A DNA stretch of 9,582 bases from Aquificaceae bacterium (GCA_027014185.1 JALWEK010000074.1:1-9582), one strand, 5' to 3'; shown: positions 1-6,882, numbered from the stretch's first letter. The notes: a model not told the origin generated them from the sequence alone. A program made the numbers and translations.

Positions 1-396
1 GTCGTAGGGAGGGCGGGAAAGTACCTGAACAAAAAGATAGAGGAGGTTCTAGGTCTAAAGCGGGAAGAAGTTTACATAACAAACGTCTGCAAGTGCAGGC
101 CTCCGGGGAACAGGAAACCTACTCCTGTAGAGATAAGGTCCTGCTTCCCGTACCTGAAGAAGGAGATAGAGATAATACAGCCGAAGGTCATCTGTTGCCT
201 CGGCGCCACGGCCGGTGAGGGAATCCTGGGAAAGAAGCTCTCGATAACTAAGGTCAGGGGAAACGTTTATCCCTATCCATACGACCCTAAAATAAAGGTT
301 CTTCTCACGTACCATCCCGCCTACATACTGAGAAATCCCGCCGCCGACAGGGAGTTTGTGGAGGATTTAGGCAAGCTGAAAGATCTGATCGGCTAG
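1..396 (+). CDS. Uracil-DNA glycosylase family 4 (Fe-S), C-terminal part
   Basis: This is the C-terminal 131 codons of a family 4 uracil-DNA glycosylase, which removes uracil from DNA (from cytosine deamination, frequent at high temperature) to start base excision repair. The reading frame is open from base 1, so the N-terminus with the catalytic GE-A-PG motif and the first two cluster cysteines lies outside the window. Visible signatures are GRAGKYLNKKI, VYITNV followed by KCRPPGNRKPTP, a second cysteine 16 residues later (EIRSC-PYL), KVRGN, and TYHPAYILRNP near the end. The two cysteines fit the last two ligands of the family's [4Fe-4S] cluster. The THP motif of family 4/5 enzymes appears as TYHPAY and should contact the DNA minor groove. 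The stop codon overlaps the stop of the convergent nurA. The family assignment is secure; substrate range is not visible. Confidence 0.93.
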   Translation, partial: VVGRAGKYLNKKIEEVLGLKREEVYITNVCKCRPPGNRKPTPVEIRSCFPYLKKEIEIIQPKVICCLGATAGEGILGKKLSITKVRGNVYPYPYDPKIKVLLTYHPAYILRNPAADREFVEDLGKLKDLIG

Positions 397-1376
397 GGCC
401 TGAGCTCTGAGAGAAGGGCCCTCCTTATCAGCGTCTGGCTTCCGAGCCTTCTTCTAAGTGCGTTCTCTAAATGCTTTATGGGAAGTAGGTTCTGGGGTGC
501 CCTCCTGTCGGAGAACTCTGTGGAGGCGAACTTAGGTACAAGCCAGGCGGTCAGATCTGCGATCTCCTTTGCCCTCTTTAAGCCTACCCCTGCGGGGATT
601 TCTAGCCTGGCCACGCCGCTTATCCCTTCGTCCTCACTTATCCTAACGTACCAGGTGAACTTGTCGAAGCTCTTTGCCCCCTCCCCTTCGAAGGTAGGCT
701 GGGAGTGTATCAGGACTATGGGCGTCCTCTGGCCCAGACCTAGCTCCCTGAATATCCAGGATCTCTCGTTTGGAACGTACCTTCTCTTATGCTTCTTGAC
801 GTACCCGACGAAGGGAAGTTCCTTTACCTTAGCGCTGTAATGGACGGTCCCGTCCGTTATCATCAGCTTTGGCTTTCTAGACCTGTAGGCCTCCTCCGCC
901 ACCTTCGACTCGAGCCTCGCCATAACCTCGTTCACGTATGGAGAGATCTCCTTCTTAGCCTCTTCTATAAAGAACTCGAGCCTGCTTTCCCCCACCTCGA
1001 TGGTTACGGATCTCTCCTCTATCTCTAAGCCCTTACTCAGGAAGATAAACCTCCTTATCAGGAAGTTCTGGAAGGACTCATGGGCTGGATTGGTCCTACC
1101 GTATCTCATATAGAGGGCACCCGCCCCCAGGGAGACGAAGGCGCCCTCCGAGAAATTCCCCTCCTCATACTCCACGTATATCAGGTTTTCCGTCCTCCTT
1201 ATCCCGTCCACGAAAACAACGTCCACATCCTCACACGGAACTCCCTCTAAAGGTTCCCATTCCTTTAGCTCTATATCCGGATCTCCTATCTCCTCAGACT
1301 CTTCCAGGTAGCTCTCTTCAATCTCAAGGATCCGCCAGGTGTCGAAGGAGAACCTATACCTTCCCAGCAGGGGCAT
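393..1376 (-). CDS. nurA: NurA domain 5'-3' nuclease
   Basis: The 327-residue protein fits the NurA family, a nuclease that in archaea works with the HerA translocase to resect DNA ends for recombination. Expected motifs are present: an early acidic motif VVFVDGIRRTE (Asp57), a second LMITDGTVHY (Asp175) for metal binding, PFVGYVKKHKRRY around 188-200, and the C-terminal block RRAPQNLLPIKHLENALRR (291-309). The start at 1376 is supported by a strong Shine-Dalgarno (GAGGAGGTG on the minus strand, about 5 bases upstream). It begins 23 bp inside the end of obg, so the two genes are probably co-transcribed and coupled. No herA is in view, so the partner must be elsewhere. Its 3' end converges on a uracil-DNA glycosylase, giving a small DNA-repair neighbourhood. 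The family call is firm; the role in a bacterium is inferred. Confidence 0.88.
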   Translation of the reverse strand: MPLLGRYRFSFDTWRILEIEESYLEESEEIGDPDIELKEWEPLEGVPCEDVDVVFVDGIRRTENLIYVEYEEGNFSEGAFVSLGAGALYMRYGRTNPAHESFQNFLIRRFIFLSKGLEIEERSVTIEVGESRLEFFIEEAKKEISPYVNEVMARLESKVAEEAYRSRKPKLMITDGTVHYSAKVKELPFVGYVKKHKRRYVPNERSWIFRELGLGQRTPIVLIHSQPTFEGEGAKSFDKFTWYVRISEDEGISGVARLEIPAGVGLKRAKEIADLTAWLVPKFASTEFSDRRAPQNLLPIKHLENALRRRLGSQTLIRRALLSELRP

Positions 1377-2385
1377 TAACCACCTCCTCGTACTTCCTCC
1401 ACAACAGTTGCTTTAGCTCCTCTACACCTTCTCCTGTGAGCGCCGAAACTGCGTGGAACTCGTACCCTCTGTCCTCAAAGTACTTCCTAAGCTCTTCCAG
1501 ATAATTTTTGTTTGAGAGGGCATCTATCTTGTTGGCTACCACTATCTGGGGCTTCTTAGGGAGCTCTTTACTGTAGAGCTCCATCTCCCTGTTCACGAGC
1601 TCGAAGGCTTCGATGGGATCCATCTCTCTTGTATCGGATACATCTATCAAATGGAGCAGGAGTTTTGTCCGCTCTATATGCCTGAGAAACTCGTGTCCCA
1701 AGCCGGCCCCCCTGTGGGCGTTCTCTATCAGCCCTGGTATGTCGGCGAGGACGAGCCTCCTCTCCTCGTCGAGCTCTAAGACACCGAGGTTAGGTGTTAG
1801 GGTCGTAAAGGGGTAGTCAGCCACCTTTGGCCTGGCCTTGGTCAGCCTCGAAAGAAGCGTAGATTTGCCCGCATTCGGTAGTCCTATTATCCCCACATCC
1901 GCTATCAACTTCAGCTCTAGAACGACCCATCTCTCCTCACCCTCCTCACCCGGCTCGGCGTACCTTGGAGCCTGGTTAGTAGGCGTTGCAAAGTGGGCGT
2001 TTCCTCTACCTCCCCTCCCGCCCTTGGCGACCACACACCTCTGCCCTTCCTCCACGAGGTCGCATATAACCTCTCCCGTCTCTGCGTCTTTGACCACGGT
2101 CCCGATGGGAACATATACGAGCAAGTCTTCCCCGTCCTTTCCCTTCTGATTCTTGCCCTTTCCGTGCTCTCCGCTGGGCGCCTTAAAATGCTTCTTGTAC
2201 TTGAAGTCAAGTAAGGTATGTTTGCTTGAGGTTGCCACCAGGACCACGTCCCCCCCTTTACCACCGTCCCCTCCTGCCGGACCTCCTCTGGGTCTGAACT
2301 TCTCCCTCAGGAAGGCTACCGCCCCGTTTCCTCCTCTTCCTCCTTTTACGAATATCTTTACCCTGTCTATAAACGGACTGCGCAT
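1354..2385 (-). CDS. obg: Obg GTPase
   Basis: Obg (CgtA) is an essential GTPase that associates with the large ribosomal subunit and links ribosome assembly to growth state. The 343 residues show the Gly-rich Obg fold (KGGRGGNGAVAF near 14-25, PAGGDGGKGGDV at 36-47, KGGRGGRGNAHF at 121-132). The G domain follows: G1 GLPNAGKS (168-175), switch I TT (194-195), G3 DIPG (215-218), G4 NKID (285-288) and G5 SAL (314-316). It ends soon after the G domain, so the C-terminal OCT domain found in some Obg proteins is absent. The start is ATG at 2385. No Shine-Dalgarno precedes it, but a promoter-like pair ends 8 bases before, suggesting a near-leaderless message. It overlaps nurA downstream and is divergent from the diguanylate cyclase. 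Confidence 0.97.
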   Translation of the reverse strand: MRSPFIDRVKIFVKGGRGGNGAVAFLREKFRPRGGPAGGDGGKGGDVVLVATSSKHTLLDFKYKKHFKAPSGEHGKGKNQKGKDGEDLLVYVPIGTVVKDAETGEVICDLVEEGQRCVVAKGGRGGRGNAHFATPTNQAPRYAEPGEEGEERWVVLELKLIADVGIIGLPNAGKSTLLSRLTKARPKVADYPFTTLTPNLGVLELDEERRLVLADIPGLIENAHRGAGLGHEFLRHIERTKLLLHLIDVSDTREMDPIEAFELVNREMELYSKELPKKPQIVVANKIDALSNKNYLEELRKYFEDRGYEFHAVSALTGEGVEELKQLLWRKYEEVVNAPAGKV

Positions 2386-2393
2386 CAGTACTG

Positions 2394-2422
2394 AAGATAG
2401 GGGCGAACTTGTCTTTCATCAA
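2394..2422 (-). promoter_or_regulatory. Predicted sigma70-type promoter of obg-nurA
   Basis: On the minus strand TTGATG (2422-2417) is followed after exactly 17 bases by TATCTT (2399-2394). The -10 ends 8 bases before the obg ATG, so the transcript would start at or next to the initiation codon. The lack of any Shine-Dalgarno before obg agrees with a leaderless message. The matches are moderate (4/6 each), so this is a prediction. Confidence 0.45.
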
Positions 2423-2437
2423 GGTGAAGGGTAATAT
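2409..2437 (+). promoter_or_regulatory. Predicted sigma70-type promoter of the diguanylate cyclase
   Basis: TTGTCT (2409-2414) and TAATAT (2432-2437) are separated by exactly 17 bases. The expected transcription start, about 7 bases after the -10, falls at GTG 2445, the start favoured for the PAS-GGDEF gene. The element is interlocked with the obg promoter on the other strand: the -35 of each lies in the spacer of the other. It depends on the gene not starting at the earlier TTG 2409. Confidence 0.45.
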
Positions 2438-2444
2438 AAAGGTT

Positions 2445-3689
2445 GTGGACATAGACTACAGGCTTATAGTAGAGAACGCGGAGGAGGGGATAGCGATAAT
2501 CCAGGATGAGAAGATAATCTATGCCAATCCGAGGCTCTGTGAGCTGACGGGCTACACGCGAGAGGAGATCCTGGGCTTCGATATAAAGGAGGCTATCCAT
2601 GCGGAGGACCTCGAGAGGGTTATAACCAACTTCAGGAACAGGATCGCCGGTAAGGAGGCGGAGGAGAAGTACGACTTCAGGGTGATAACCAAGAACGGTG
2701 AGGTGAAGTGGTTTCACGTGAGACCCGTTGTGATAGAAATCGGCGGCAGACCGGCTACCATGAACTTCCTGATAGACGTAACGGACAGGAAGGACTTTGA
2801 AAGGAGGCTCTCCATGAGCGAGAAAAATTACAGGGAGCTAGTTGAGAACGTAAACAGCATAGTTCTGAGATGGAAGCCCGATGGGACGATAACCTTCATA
2901 AACGAGTACGGGGCCTGGTTCTTCGAGTACAAGAGGGAGGACCTTATAGGGAAAAACGTTCTATCCACTATAGTGCCTAAAATGGACACCGAAGGGAGAG
3001 ACCTGCATCTGATGATAAACGATATAGCCAAGAATCCGCAGAGATACATACACAACGAGAATGAGAACGTTACGGCGACCGGTAGGAGGGTCTTCGTCCT
3101 CTGGAGGAACAAGCCTATATTCGACGAGAACGGAGAGCTCTCCGAGATCCTGTCGATAGGATCCGACATAACAGACAAGAAGAGGATAGAGAAGGAGCTC
3201 ATGTTCCTGGCCACCCACGATGCCCTCACGGGCATAAAGAACAGGGGAGAGTTCGAGAGAATACTCTCGATAGAGATAGGTAAAGCTGACAGGTACAACG
3301 AGCCCCTGGCCCTCATACTCTTCGACATAGACAACTTCAAGAAGATAAACGACTCATACGGCCACTCTACGGGGGACAAAGTTCTCAAGCGTATAGCTTC
3401 TACAGTATCCAGTCTCCTAAGGAACATAGACACCTTCGCCCGCTGGGGAGGGGAGGAGTTCGTAATACTGCTACCCCATACCCTCATGAGCGGTGCGGTG
3501 AGAACTGCCGAGAAGATAAGGAGCGCGGTGGAGGATCTCGGCGGTGAAGAGCTACCCTGTGTAACGGTAAGTCTTGGGGTTACTCTCTACAGGAAGGGTG
3601 AGACCACAGACAGCTTCCTCGTCAGAGCTGACAGGGCCCTTTACGAAGCAAAGGGAAAGGGTAAGAACTGCGTGGTCAGTCTATACTAA
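2445..3689 (+). CDS. PAS-PAS-GGDEF diguanylate cyclase
   Basis: This is a signalling protein predicted to make cyclic di-GMP from two GTP. From the GTG start it has 414 residues; an in-frame TTG at 2409 would add 12. Two PAS sensor domains come first (YRLIVENAEEGIAII, then YRELVENVNSIVLRW), each ending in the typical linker (LIDVTDRKDFERRL, GSDITDKKRIEKEL). The GGDEF domain starts at ATHDALTGIKNR, with the metal site FDIDNFKKIND and the active-site loop RWGGEEF, so it should be catalytically active. RNID lies exactly five residues before GGEEF, matching the RxxD inhibitory site for product feedback. No membrane segment is visible, so it is cytosolic; the PAS ligand (redox, haem, small molecule) cannot be told. 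Neither candidate start has a good Shine-Dalgarno at normal spacing. Its stop lies 9 bp inside the convergent aspC. Confidence 0.93.
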   Translation: MDIDYRLIVENAEEGIAIIQDEKIIYANPRLCELTGYTREEILGFDIKEAIHAEDLERVITNFRNRIAGKEAEEKYDFRVITKNGEVKWFHVRPVVIEIGGRPATMNFLIDVTDRKDFERRLSMSEKNYRELVENVNSIVLRWKPDGTITFINEYGAWFFEYKREDLIGKNVLSTIVPKMDTEGRDLHLMINDIAKNPQRYIHNENENVTATGRRVFVLWRNKPIFDENGELSEILSIGSDITDKKRIEKELMFLATHDALTGIKNRGEFERILSIEIGKADRYNEPLALILFDIDNFKKINDSYGHSTGDKVLKRIASTVSSLLRNIDTFARWGGEEFVILLPHTLMSGAVRTAEKIRSAVEDLGGEELPCVTVSLGVTLYRKGETTDSFLVRADRALYEAKGKGKNCVVSLY

Positions 3690-4859
3690 CCCTTCGACCG
3701 CATCCTTCACCCTTCTGACCCCCTCCCTTATGCTCTCCTCGTCTAGGGCAAAGGAGAAGCGGAAGAAACCATCCGCCCCGAAGGCGGAACCAGGAACGAC
3801 GGCAACCTTAGCCTTCTCCAGCAGATACTCGGCCAGCTTCACATCCCCTCCCGCCTTTGAGGTGTAATGGGAAAAGTCTGGGAATATGTAGAAGGTGGCG
3901 TCCGGCTTCAGGACACGCACGTTTGGTATTTCCTTCAGAGCCTCGTATATAACCTCTCTTCTCTTCCTGTATATCTCCCGTGCCTCCTTTACGAACCTTT
4001 CGCCCTCCGGATTTTTAAGAGCCTCCAGTGCCCCGTACTGGGCGAAGGTCGCTGTATTTGAGACAAGATGGCTGTTTATGCTGGTGAGGACCTTCGCCAG
4101 GCTCTCCTCGCAGGCTACGTACCCGACCCTCCAGCCCGTCATGGAGTAAGTCTTGGAGAAGGAGTTTACCGTGAAGGTTATCCTCCTTACCTCCTCAGAG
4201 AGGCTCGCTATGCTGAAGAACTCCGAGTCTTCAAATATAAGGCTTTCGTAGCACTCGTCCGAGAGTATGTATATCCCCTTCTGAAGGCAGAGATCCGCTA
4301 TCCTCTCTAGCTCCTTCCTTTTGAATACCATCCCCGTGGGATTGGTGGGTGAGTTTACTATTATCAGCTTTGTCCTCTCCGTTATCCTCTTTTCCACCTC
4401 TTCAAGCTTGAGGGAGAAGCCCTCCTCCATAGAGGTGGGAACGAAGACAGGAACCCCTCCGCAGAGCTTTATCTGGTCCTCGTAGGTCACCCAGTAGGGG
4501 GAGGGCAGGAGAACCTCGTCCCCCTCGTTTATAAGAGCGCTGAGTATCAGGTATATGGCGAGCTTCGCGCCGACGGTTACCACTATCTCGGAGGGCTTGT
4601 AATCAACCCCGTTGAACTTCTTGAGCTTATCTGAAAGTGCTTCCCTGAGCTCTGGGATTCCGCCCGCGGGAGGGTACTTGGTCTTTCCATCCTTCAGAGC
4701 CCTTGCACAAGCCTCCTTTATAAAGTCGGGGGTGTCTATGTCCGGCTCACCGGCACCGAAGCCTATGACGTCTATACCTTTGCCTCTCAGCTCCCTCACC
4801 TTTGCTGTAAGGGATATGGTGGGGGAGGGCTTGAGGGTCTTTACTCTTTCCGAGAGCAT
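3681..4859 (-). CDS. aspC: Class I PLP-dependent aspartate aminotransferase (AspC type, subgroup I-beta/gamma)
   Basis: A 392-residue fold-type I aminotransferase that moves the amino group between aspartate and 2-oxoglutarate. Relatives of this subgroup also act on prephenate or aromatic acids. Visible hallmarks are SPTISLTAKVRELRGKG and FGAGEPDIDTP near the N-terminus, KYPPAGGIPELREALSDKL, SPYWVTYEDQ, VNSPTNPTG, ISDECYESL, the PLP lysine in SFSKTYSMTGWRVGY, SNTATFAQYGALEAL, and the C-terminal FRFSFALDEESI carrying the carboxylate-binding Arg. ATG 4859 (MLSERVKTLKPS) is chosen over TTG 4868 because family members start at this point and TTG 4868 overlaps a TATAAT box. No Shine-Dalgarno is seen. 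The gene follows the dioxygenase by 14 bp but seems to have its own extended -10 promoter, so it may be a housekeeping gene apart from the operon above it. Prephenate activity cannot be judged by eye. Confidence 0.93.
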   Translation of the reverse strand: MLSERVKTLKPSPTISLTAKVRELRGKGIDVIGFGAGEPDIDTPDFIKEACARALKDGKTKYPPAGGIPELREALSDKLKKFNGVDYKPSEIVVTVGAKLAIYLILSALINEGDEVLLPSPYWVTYEDQIKLCGGVPVFVPTSMEEGFSLKLEEVEKRITERTKLIIVNSPTNPTGMVFKRKELERIADLCLQKGIYILSDECYESLIFEDSEFFSIASLSEEVRRITFTVNSFSKTYSMTGWRVGYVACEESLAKVLTSINSHLVSNTATFAQYGALEALKNPEGERFVKEAREIYRKRREVIYEALKEIPNVRVLKPDATFYIFPDFSHYTSKAGGDVKLAEYLLEKAKVAVVPGSAFGADGFFRFSFALDEESIREGVRRVKDAVEGLV

Positions 4860-4867
4860 TTGCGTCA

Positions 4868-4876
4868 ATTATATCA
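4868..4876 (-). promoter_or_regulatory. Extended -10 promoter of aspC
   Basis: On the minus strand TGA-TATAAT (4876-4868) is a full consensus extended -10 (TGn followed by TATAAT). The expected start is about position 4860, right at the aspC ATG (4859), so the message would be leaderless; no Shine-Dalgarno is present. The TG of the extended element is part of the TGA stop codon of the dioxygenase gene. I see no convincing -35, which extended -10 promoters need less. Confidence 0.55.
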
Positions 4877-5626
4877 CAGGCTTGCGAAGGACAGGAGCGA
4901 TACGCTCCCGAACTCAAACCCGTCGTATAAGACCCCGACGTCCTCCTCTTCATGAAGGCTTCCCAGGAAGTAAAAGAGTGGTATCAGATGCTCCTCGGTG
5001 GGATGGGCAAGTCTCCCCAGCTCGTTCCTGTAGTTCAGTAGTGCTTCAAAGTCCTTTCTCAGGACGGCATCTTTTACTAACTCTTTGAACTCCACCGCCC
5101 ATTCGGGCGGTCCTTCGGGGTTGAGGGTAGCGTCTCTCAGGTTGTGAACAGCCCCTCCGCTCCCGATTATAAGAACTCTATCCCTGAAATCTCTGAGCCT
5201 CCTGCCGAGCTCAAGGTGTTCCCTTAGGCTCCTTCTGGTGTCTATACTCATCTGACTGACGGGGAGGTCAGCTTTGGGAAACATGTGCCACAGAACCGCC
5301 CACGCACCGTGATCGAGTCCTCGGCCGGTTGTACATCTGCCTCCTAGCCTCTGTGCTATCTCCCTGCTCAGCTCAGGGTTACCCTCTGCCGGATACTCCA
5401 GCTCGTAGAGCTTCTCAGAGAAGCCGTAAAAGTCATGCAGTGTTCTGTGCTTTTTAGAGCACTCTACGAAAACCCCTTCGGTGAGCCAGTGGGCCGATAC
5501 GACAAGAATGAGCTGAGGTTTTAGCTCCTTTATCCTACAACCCATCTCCCTCAAGGCTTTAGCCCAGTCTCCTCCCTCGAGAACGAGCTTAGGGGAGCCG
5601 TGGGAGATAAAGAGGGAAGGTATCAT
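4874..5626 (-). CDS. LigB/DODA-type extradiol aromatic ring-opening dioxygenase
   Basis: The 250-residue protein belongs to the class III extradiol dioxygenases of the 4,5-DOPA dioxygenase (YgiD) subgroup, which cleave catechol-type rings with O2 through an active-site metal held by histidines. Visible signatures are FISHGSP (His9), VVSAHW (His46), GLDHGAW (His106), a run ending MFPKADLPVSQMSID, IGSGGAVHNLRD (His161), WAVEF, and AHPTEEHLIPLFYFLG (His208, His213). These are the conserved metal and catalytic positions of the family, so the enzyme looks intact, and the length is normal. It starts at ATG 5626 inside ATGA, overlapping the methyltransferase stop by 4 bp. No separate Shine-Dalgarno is present, so translation is probably coupled. 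True DOPA activity is unlikely in a chemolithotroph; a catechol or hydroquinone substrate is a guess from the HxlR regulator nearby. Confidence 0.88.
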   Translation of the reverse strand: MIPSLFISHGSPKLVLEGGDWAKALREMGCRIKELKPQLILVVSAHWLTEGVFVECSKKHRTLHDFYGFSEKLYELEYPAEGNPELSREIAQRLGGRCTTGRGLDHGAWAVLWHMFPKADLPVSQMSIDTRRSLREHLELGRRLRDFRDRVLIIGSGGAVHNLRDATLNPEGPPEWAVEFKELVKDAVLRKDFEALLNYRNELGRLAHPTEEHLIPLFYFLGSLHEEEDVGVLYDGFEFGSVSLLSFASL

Positions 5627-6180
5627 GGCTCAAAGATTAAGAAGTAGTGGTAAGGGAATACTGGGATGTCCTCCAGGGGCTTGAAATTTCTCCTTTCCAT
5701 GAACCTGAGAACCTCATCCTTAGGTATCCTCTCCTCGATCGGAGGACCTGCGGGAGAGGGAACGGGATGCCAGTCTATTATTATCACCCTGTCTCTGGTT
5801 ATCCTCCTGACCTCCTCCATGAACTCTTCGGGTTTTAAAAGCTCGTGGAAGAGGTTTGCAAGTAGGCTGATGTCCACCTCCTTGTCCCCTATCGGGATTC
5901 TCTCCTCGCCGCACTCTACCGCTTCGATGTTATCTATACCCTCCTCTTCTGCCCTCTCGAGGCACTTGGAGAGCATGAAGGGGGAAGAGTCTATGGCGTA
6001 AACCTTGTTTACCCTCTTTGCGAGGGGCAGGGTAAAGTAACCCGGGCCGCAGCCTATATCGGCCCAGACCTCGTCCTTCTTGGGTTTTACTACACTGAAG
6101 AACTCTTCGAGGTTCTGCCAGCTCTCTCTCTCAGGGTTCAGCAGGACCTGCCAGTTATCCTCGGGGAACTTAAAGACCAA
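5623..6180 (-). CDS. Class I SAM-dependent methyltransferase
   Basis: A 185-residue Rossmann-fold methyltransferase. Motif I is VWADIGCGPGYFTLPLA (38-54) for S-adenosylmethionine, motif II is YAIDSS with Asp64, and the post-II region is VECGEERIPIGDKEVDISLLANLFHEL. The C-terminal part IIIDWHPVPSPAGPPIEERI (134-152) resembles a group of small UbiE-like methyltransferases in thermophiles and anaerobes with a W-x(n)-GPP-x-E-R signature. The acceptor is unknown; metal or metalloid species and phenols/quinols are both possible. The only plausible start is TTG at 6180, with GGAGGT 11 bases before it, inside the end of the CDGSH gene (1 bp gap). The stop overlaps the dioxygenase start (ATGA), so both products are probably made together. 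Pairing with a ring-cleavage dioxygenase suggests, but does not show, O-methylation of a catechol-like compound. Confidence 0.87.
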   Translation of the reverse strand: MVFKFPEDNWQVLLNPERESWQNLEEFFSVVKPKKDEVWADIGCGPGYFTLPLAKRVNKVYAIDSSPFMLSKCLERAEEEGIDNIEAVECGEERIPIGDKEVDISLLANLFHELLKPEEFMEEVRRITRDRVIIIDWHPVPSPAGPPIEERIPKDEVLRFMERRNFKPLEDIPVFPYHYFLIFEP

Positions 6181-6181
6181 C

Positions 6182-6376
6182 TTACGGACCTACCTCCACC
6201 CTTGAATTTTCATCGTATATGTAGAGCTTGCCCTCCTCCTCGTCCTTGGTCCTTTTGTGGGAGCCGTCGCAGAAAGGCTGATCCTTGGAGAGCCCACACC
6301 TGCATATCCAGAAGGTCTCCCCTCCGGCCTCGAGCTTGTAGGGGCCTTTCTCGGTACACTTGACGAGTCTCGCCAT
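6182..6376 (-). CDS. CDGSH-type [2Fe-2S] iron-sulfur protein
   Basis: A 64-residue protein with one CDGSH domain, which binds a redox-active [2Fe-2S] cluster by three cysteines and one histidine. The signature is complete: C25-R-C27-G-L-S30-x3-P34-F-C36-D-G-S-H40. The N-terminus (VKCTEKGPYKLEAGGETFWICRCG) matches the small soluble microbial single-domain type and has no membrane anchor. ATG 6376 is fixed by a near-perfect Shine-Dalgarno, AGGAGGTGA, five bases upstream; longer in-frame extension would run into the upstream membrane protein gene. It sits 20 bp after that gene and 1 bp before the methyltransferase. The likely role is electron transfer or redox sensing in this operon, for instance supplying or protecting the dioxygenase or reacting to thiol stress. 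The exact partner is not visible. Confidence 0.93.
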   Translation of the reverse strand: MARLVKCTEKGPYKLEAGGETFWICRCGLSKDQPFCDGSHKRTKDEEEGKLYIYDENSRVEVGP

Positions 6377-6396
6377 GATGCTCACCTCCTTTAAGT

Positions 6397-6813
6397 TTAT
6401 TCTTTGGGCGGGTTGTATAGAAAGCCTATGACGCCACCCCATACGAGGTGGAGTATAAACAGAGATACCTGAGCGTTGAAGGGCATGGGTTGTTGAAACC
6501 AGGCCGCACCCCCAGCCGAGCCTACTAGAGAAACTATAAAGACGAATACGTGCCAGAGGACTCCGTATATAAGTCCCTTGATTATGCCCGGCCCTGGAAG
6601 CCTGTTCCACACCTGGGGAAGGACGAGAGGTATTGAGAATAGGGTCGCGTCAACCTGATGATGAAAGACCCATTTTGGATCCTTTATCCCGGGGAAGAGC
6701 CCGAACAGCCTGAACCACTCTGCGTAAACCTCGTCGAGAACCACCATCGCCCAGCCTCCCATCTGAGAGGCGAAGAGAAAACTCCAGAAGTTCACTCCCC
6801 TTATAACCTCCAT
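6397..6813 (-). CDS. Small four-helix membrane protein of unknown function
   Basis: I do not recognise a function. The 138-residue protein has four hydrophobic segments (about 7-26, 52-70, 77-100 and 113-133) joined by short loops, with a soluble loop near 30-50 (YAEWFRLFGLFPGIKDPKW). The pattern, including a last helix of the type FILHLVWGGVIGFLYN, resembles DUF6789-like small membrane proteins, but this is from memory. His51, His52, His88 and His122 lie in or near the helices and could bind a metal, haem or quinone. ATG 6813 is chosen because GAGGAGGG stands 6 bases upstream and the in-frame extension to 6864 would cover the -10 box. It is the first gene of the operon with the CDGSH protein, methyltransferase and dioxygenase. 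By position it parallels the DoxX-like CatD in catDE of Bacillus; homology is not claimed. Confidence 0.8.
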   Translation of the reverse strand: MEVIRGVNFWSFLFASQMGGWAMVVLDEVYAEWFRLFGLFPGIKDPKWVFHHQVDATLFSIPLVLPQVWNRLPGPGIIKGLIYGVLWHVFVFIVSLVGSAGGAAWFQQPMPFNAQVSLFILHLVWGGVIGFLYNPPKE

Positions 6814-6836
6814 GGCTCGCCCTCCTCGTGAAGCTA

Positions 6837-6864
6837 ATTCTAACCCTTGCAGAAATCCTGTCAA
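6837..6864 (-). promoter_or_regulatory. Strong sigma70-type promoter of the membrane protein-CDGSH-methyltransferase-dioxygenase operon
   Basis: On the minus strand a perfect -35 TTGACA (6864-6859) is followed after 16 bases by TAGAAT (6842-6837), a 5/6 match. Transcription should begin near 6830, giving a leader of about 17 bases that contains the GAGGAGGG Shine-Dalgarno of the first gene. The palindromic operator at 6883-6909 lies about 20 bp upstream of the -35, so an HxlR dimer there could affect RNA polymerase binding. Confidence 0.75.
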
Positions 6865-6882
6865 GTACTTACCTTTATTTCA

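Noticed and set aside
2828..3487. Long antisense open frame of 219 codons opposite the diguanylate cyclase
   Set aside because: Its translation is Ser-rich low-quality sequence without motifs, and it lies fully within a clear PAS-GGDEF gene; it is a shadow frame.
4612..5088. Plus-strand open frame of 158 codons across the aspC/dioxygenase junction
   Set aside because: It is opposite two well-supported genes and shows no recognisable domain.
4874..5626. A genuine DOPA dioxygenase for pigment synthesis
   Set aside because: The subgroup name comes from plant enzymes; no tyrosine or betalain pathway genes are present, so only a general extradiol function is claimed.
6377..6610. Longer N-terminal extension of the CDGSH protein
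   Set aside because: ATG 6376 has a near-perfect Shine-Dalgarno, and the extension would overlap the membrane protein gene with non-family sequence.
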